DNA from: Eublepharis macularius
Lineage: Eukaryota; Chordata; Lepidosauria; Squamata; Eublepharidae
Reading direction: 5' to 3'
Assembly (NCBI RefSeq): GCF_028583425.1
Contig: NC_072801.1
Span: forward strand, 57,055,766-57,119,765
DNA: 64,000 nucleotides
The position numbers were made by a program, and so were the translations under genes. Below are positions 35,501-41,500 of the stretch, one piece after another. The stretch's first letter is position 1. Each line of letters begins with the position of its first letter. Under the pieces are notes generated by a model, which saw only the letters and a program-made list of their open reading frames with translations, had not been told where the DNA came from and searched no databases.

Positions 35501-38500
35501 CGCATGCACACACACACACACTTTACCTGTGGGATCTTGTAGGTACCCAGGATTGTTGCCACATGAAGTGAGATTTCTCTGTCCAGACCTCCAATGACTG
35601 CTATTAGATTATTCCAGGTGTCACATTTGTAGTTGGGGACAAATTGGTTTTGTGATGATGTAAGTCGCATGGTGACATCATAGGCCCATCTTGCATTGAA
35701 ATAGCTGTCATAGATGCGGAATCCAAAGGAGACATTGGGCATGATCTGAGGGTTTTCATTGATCTCCTTTACTGCAAATGCCAAAGCCAGGATGTGCTGG
35801 TAATTCTTGGGTACACTACTAGAATGAGAGTTGTGCCCTGTATCAGAAGGACAACCATCCGCATCCAGCATTCTGCATCTCTACATTTTAATGATTTGTT
35901 TGCCCCACAACTTGTTGCCCTCCCAATAATTAACAATAGCTTGAATACTGAACAAACAGTTGTGCCAAAAAAGTTGCAGCATTGATGGATGAAACAACAG
36001 CCAGTGTGATTACCCTTATCCGCAAACTGAAGCCAACATTAAACGTATATTGAATGTCATGACTTGTTTCTCTCCTCAATGGTGACCCAAAGCAGTTCTC
36101 ATCATTCTCCTATTCTCCATTATCTCCTCTTTACAACTGCCCTGTGAGGAATGTTAGGCAGTGAGGGTGTGATTGGCCCAAAGTCACCAGCAAGCCGTTA
36201 TACAAATCACTATACCTGTGAAGACCCTATAATAAGCAAAGGCAGCCTCTTCCTCACACAGAATAAACATGTGTATTGTAGATATTTTAGGGATCTTTAA
36301 CCTGTGTGTGTCAAGGTCCACATTCAGCACAGCACCCGAAAGAATGAAGGGGGAATAGGTACTCTTAAAATGAAAAGGGGTTTTATTGAATTAACAAAAT
36401 GAAGACAAATTTGGACTTCCGGTTTGGGACTGATGGCGAACTGATGTTGCCCGGCGAGCTGGGAAAACAAGAGCATCTGTTTGGGCAGGCCAGGTGCTTT
36501 GATCACCTGCTGCCAACCCTCTCCAGGTAGGGGAGGGTCTTGGACGCTACGTGATCCTGAGAGTGTGTGATCTCAGCAGAGGGGGGGTTCTGAATAAAGG
36601 ATTTTCCCCACCGCCTTGAAGTCCCCTCTGAGAAGGACGAGCTAAGATCTCTCCAGAGCTCTTTGGAGTCGAATGCCGACATAAGATCGCCTAAACCCAA
36701 GCATCTGTACCAAATTTGAATATCTTTAAATGGAAGAAATAGCACGAACAACCCAAGTTTAACAGGAAAAGGTAAAGATTACTATCACACTTCCTGGACT
36801 TTAAAGTGAAAGAAAAAGGATAAGAGGAGCAAAAATTAAAAGACAAGACTGTTAGCTGAGTAAAAGACTAAGGCAATCTTGAGAAATTTGGTGAATTTGA
36901 ATGAAGAAAATAGTGTTAAAAGGGAAAAATAAGTTTTGTTTACACATACCTGGTTTTTTTGCAAGAGATAACGGTGGTGGGAAAAGGGAGGAAAGAGGAA
37001 GAACTAGCTGGAACATCACAAGAATAGTGTGAGAATAAAAGGGACATTGAGAACAGATGACCTTCCTGTCTAGAGAGGAAACAAGTGGAAGAGGAAGTGG
37101 AGGAGGAGAGCTGAAAGGACTATGGAAGCAAAATAAAGGAACTATCAAGAGGAGCTGAGACAAGAAGGTCAGCAGGAAGGTCAGCCATTTTAAGAAGGGA
37201 AGGAGGAATAAACTGGGCAAAATACCATAGAGAAATTGCGCCTGACATTTTGGTAAGGTCTAAAATATTAATTTGAGAAGAAAATTTAATTTTTAAAGTA
37301 AGACTTCGAAATTAAGGGAAGCCGATGTGAACATTAAAAACGGAGCTTAGAAAGAGAGCAGATACGTGGGGAGGCGCGAAAGGCAGCTCAGGCATGACGA
37401 AGAAAGGTGAGAAAGAATTGCAAGTGGCTATGGAGGCGCTGGAAAAAAAAGTGATAGACAGCAACAAGGAGTTGTCTCAATCAATACAACGAATGGAGGA
37501 GAGCTTGTCGAAAAATTTAAAAGACCTAATAAAAGCAGAGGTCTCAGAATTGGCTGGGTATAGAAGACGTAAAAATGGAGCTTCAAACGACTAATCAAAC
37601 AGTGAAAGAGGTGGAGAAGACGACCTCTGGTTTAAAAACAAAAAATCAAGCATTAGAAGAGCGGATTGCGGTGATGGCATGCAGAATTATGGAAAATCAA
37701 TTAAGATTTTGAGGAGTGCCGAGTCCTTGGCTCAAAATACACAGGAGCAAATGATTGGAATATTATCTGATTACTTGGAAAAACAGCCAGAAGAAATTCC
37801 AGCTATGCACAGTAGAAGAATTTACCTACAGACATAATTGTACAACTTACAACCAAAAGAATGAAGGAAGAAATCTTAAGTAGACATTTTCAAAACCCTC
37901 TGGTACTGGAAGGAAGTAGAATCAGAATTATGAAGGAGTTGCCAAAGAAAATTTTGCAAGAGCGCAAAAAATATCGGGAGTTGATCAGGAAATTGAGAGA
38001 AAAAAAGATTAGGTATAGGTGGGAAATACCTGAAGGCTTGAGCTTTATGTTTAATTTGGCAAGAGGGACCATCAAGTCAAAGCATGAGATGACTGTGTTT
38101 TTGGTGGATAATGAAAAAGACTTTCCACGAGAGACTAAAAAGTAGAAACATGGAGTACAAACTACTATCTTGGAATGCCATTGGTTTGAATTCACCCCAA
38201 AAACGTAAAATGATTTTTCATTGGGTCAAGAGGCAAAATTGTAATATAATATGTTTACAAGGAACCCACATTAAAGAGCAAGATTGTAAGTATTTAAAAA
38301 ATGGACAATTAGGACAAGAGTTTTGGGCATCTGCTAAACAGAAGAAAAGAGGGTTTGTGATCTATATAAAACAGGAATTGGACCCAAAATTAATTTTTAA
38401 GGATAAAGAGGGAAGATATCTGGCAGTACAGACTAATTTGAACTACAAGAAGACCCTGGTTTTAGGTATATATGCACCAAATGGAGCTAAAGATGACTTT

Positions 38501-41500
38501 TATAAGGAACTAATTCAGAAAATGGAACAGTATTCGTATGAGCAAATTATAATGACTGGGGACTTTAATGGGGTGGTTAATTTGCAATTAGATAGGAAAT
38601 CCAAATTACAGTATAAAAAAACTGGGAAGCTACCAAAATCCTTTTTTGAATTGGTTGGACAGGAAAATTTGGGAGATATCTGGAGAAGTTGGAACTTTAA
38701 AATAAAAGATTTTACATTTTATTCGACAAGATACCAGTCGTTTTCAAGAATTGATATGATTTGGGCAACAAAGGATTTAAATTTGCTTAGAAAAAAAATA
38801 TAAATAATGCCAAGGGTGAGTTCGGATCATAATCCAATGTTGTGGACAATTGCGACAGGAGTCAGGAAATTTAGATGGAGATTAAATGAAGATCTTTTGC
38901 AGAGTCAAGAGAACATTGAAAGATTCCTGCTTAGAACACAAACGTTGCAGTGGCCACAAGGGAAGTGGCCCTTTGGCAACTTAGTTTGACTGGATCGGGT
39001 TTTAAGGTCTGAATGTACCAATAGATCTTTTAAACTTTTGGTTCCTCTATAGCCAATTTGGGGAAATTTATGGCAACCGGGAATGTCCTGAATAATATGC
39101 CAGTTCTTTTTGACAATATCAACTATTTTGTTAGATAGTGGAGAAAAATCTAAAGCCCAGGACAGGATGTTAATATTGCCCTGTCTCTTGGATCCATATT
39201 GTAACAAAGAGTCACGGGACCTTTTCTCTGCTTTAATCCTGGCTTGATGGATTATTTGGACTGGATATCCGCGTGCTATGAAGGCTCGCTTCATAAGATT
39301 GGCCTCTCGAACAAAATCACTATTACAGGAGGCGTTGCGTTTTATACGTAGGAACTGGCTAAAAGGGATATTCCTCTTTAAATTTGTATGATGGAATGAA
39401 GTATATTCCAAATACACCGATATATCAGTCAATTTACGAAAGGGTCTTATGCCTAACCTCGTCGCTGTCTGTTTGAAGACAACAACGTCTAAGAATGTTA
39501 TGCATTGGAAACTACCCTGATGTGTAAATTTTATACTAGGATTAATGTTATTGATCCAATGTAGAAAGCCATCCACGCACTCGACATTCCTAAGGACCAC
39601 AAAAATGTTGTCAATAAATCTTTTCAGACAAATTATTTTATCATAAAAGGGGTTGACGGCACTATTGAGAATGAACCGGTTTTCCAAATGGGCCATAAAT
39701 AATATAGCAATACTGGGGGCAGCGGAACAACCCATTGCTACCCCCTTCACCTGGTAGTAGAATTGGGACTCAAATCTGAAATAATTTTGTTCCAAAATTA
39801 AATCCAAGAGGTCTAGCAGAAAGTGGGTAGGAGGGAATTTGTTCACTCTCAAATTTAAAGTCTCTTCTATGACTACCTTAGCCTCTGAATGTGGGATAGA
39901 TGTATAAAGAGATTGTACATCCATGGTCATTAGATAGGAACCCACCAGAAGGGCCATATTTTCCACAAGAGTAATAAAGTCTTTGGTATCTTTAATGTAA
40001 GTATCAACTTTCATCACAAAATGTTGGAAAAACGTATCCAAGTAAATTGCCTGAGGTTCTAAAACCGAATTTGAAGCCGAAATGATGGGTCTCCCAGGTG
40101 GAGGTCTAGTTTCTTTGAAATTTTATAAAATAATGAAAAAAGACTTGGTGCAGCCTCTACAAAAGTTGTTGAATGAAATTATGAAGAAGAAAAATCTCCT
40201 GAAGATTTGGAATGAAGCAAATATCTCACTGATACCAAAAGAGCCACAAGATTTATTAAATGTTAAAAGTTACAGGCCGATATCTCTATTAAACAATGAT
40301 TACAAAATTTTTGCAAGAATTATAGTGGAAAAACTTAAGAAATTTCTAATGGATTTTAGGCTGGATTTTTACCGAATAGACAAATTGGGGATAATTTGAG
40401 AGTAGTGTTGGACGCCATTGAATATTATGATAAGCATCCAGAAAAAGAAGTAGGCTTGTTCTTTGCTGATGCTGAGAAAGCCTTTGACAATTTGAATTGG
40501 GAGTTTATGTTCTTGACGATGGAAAAGATGGATATGGGACAAGATTTTGTTAATGCAGTGAAAGCTATATATTCTGAACAAAATCTGTTATTAGTGGTAA
40601 ATGGGGACTTGACAGAAAAATTTGAGGTAAGAAAAGGTACAAGACAAGGATGTCCACTTTCACCGTTATTATTTGTTACGGTGTTGGAAATACTTTTGAG
40701 GCAAATAAGAGATGATGACAACATTAAGGGTATAAAACTCAAAGGGTTTTCTTATAAGTTCAGAGCGTTTGCAGATGATGTAATGTTTATAGTAGAAGAT
40801 CCAATCCAGACATTACCAATATTGTTAGATAAAGTTAAAGAGTTTGGAGATCTGGCAAGATTTACTATTAATAGATCAAAGTCAAAATTGCTCTGTAAAA
40901 ATATGACAAAAATGAAACAAGAACAATTAATGAATGTTTTAGAGTGTAAAGTGGTTCAGAAAACTAAATACCTGGGGATAGAAGTATCAGCTAAGAATAT
41001 AGATCTATTTAAAAATAATTATGAAAAATTGTGGTCACAAATGAGAGAGATCTGTTGAAATGGAACAAATTGAATCTGTCATTACTGGGACGTATCTCAG
41101 TTGTTAAAATGAATGTATTACCGAGAATGATGTTTCTGTTACAAACTATTCCAATAGTTAAAGAAATGAAGTACTTTGACAAATGGCAAAGAAGAATTTC
41201 AGACTTTATCTGGGCGGGGAGAAAACCAAGAATCAAGATGAAGGTACTGTGTGACGCAAAAGAGAGGGGAGGCCTGCAATTACCAAATTTGAGACTGTAC
41301 TATGAAGCAATCTGTTTGGTCTGGCTGAAAGAATGGGTTAAATTATCTAACCTAAAATTACTAGCTTTAGAAGGGTTCAATATCTTGTTTGGTTGGCATG
41401 CGTATCTATGATATGAGAAATACAAAATGGACGGTATGTTTCAGCATCATTTTGTGAGAAGGAATACTTATATGATTTGGCAAAAATTTAAGAAGTTTTT

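Noticed and set aside
35880-35883. TAG at 35881-35883 as the exon 2 acceptor
   Set aside because: It would leave exon 2 out of phase with exon 1; the CAG eight bases further on gives a continuous frame.
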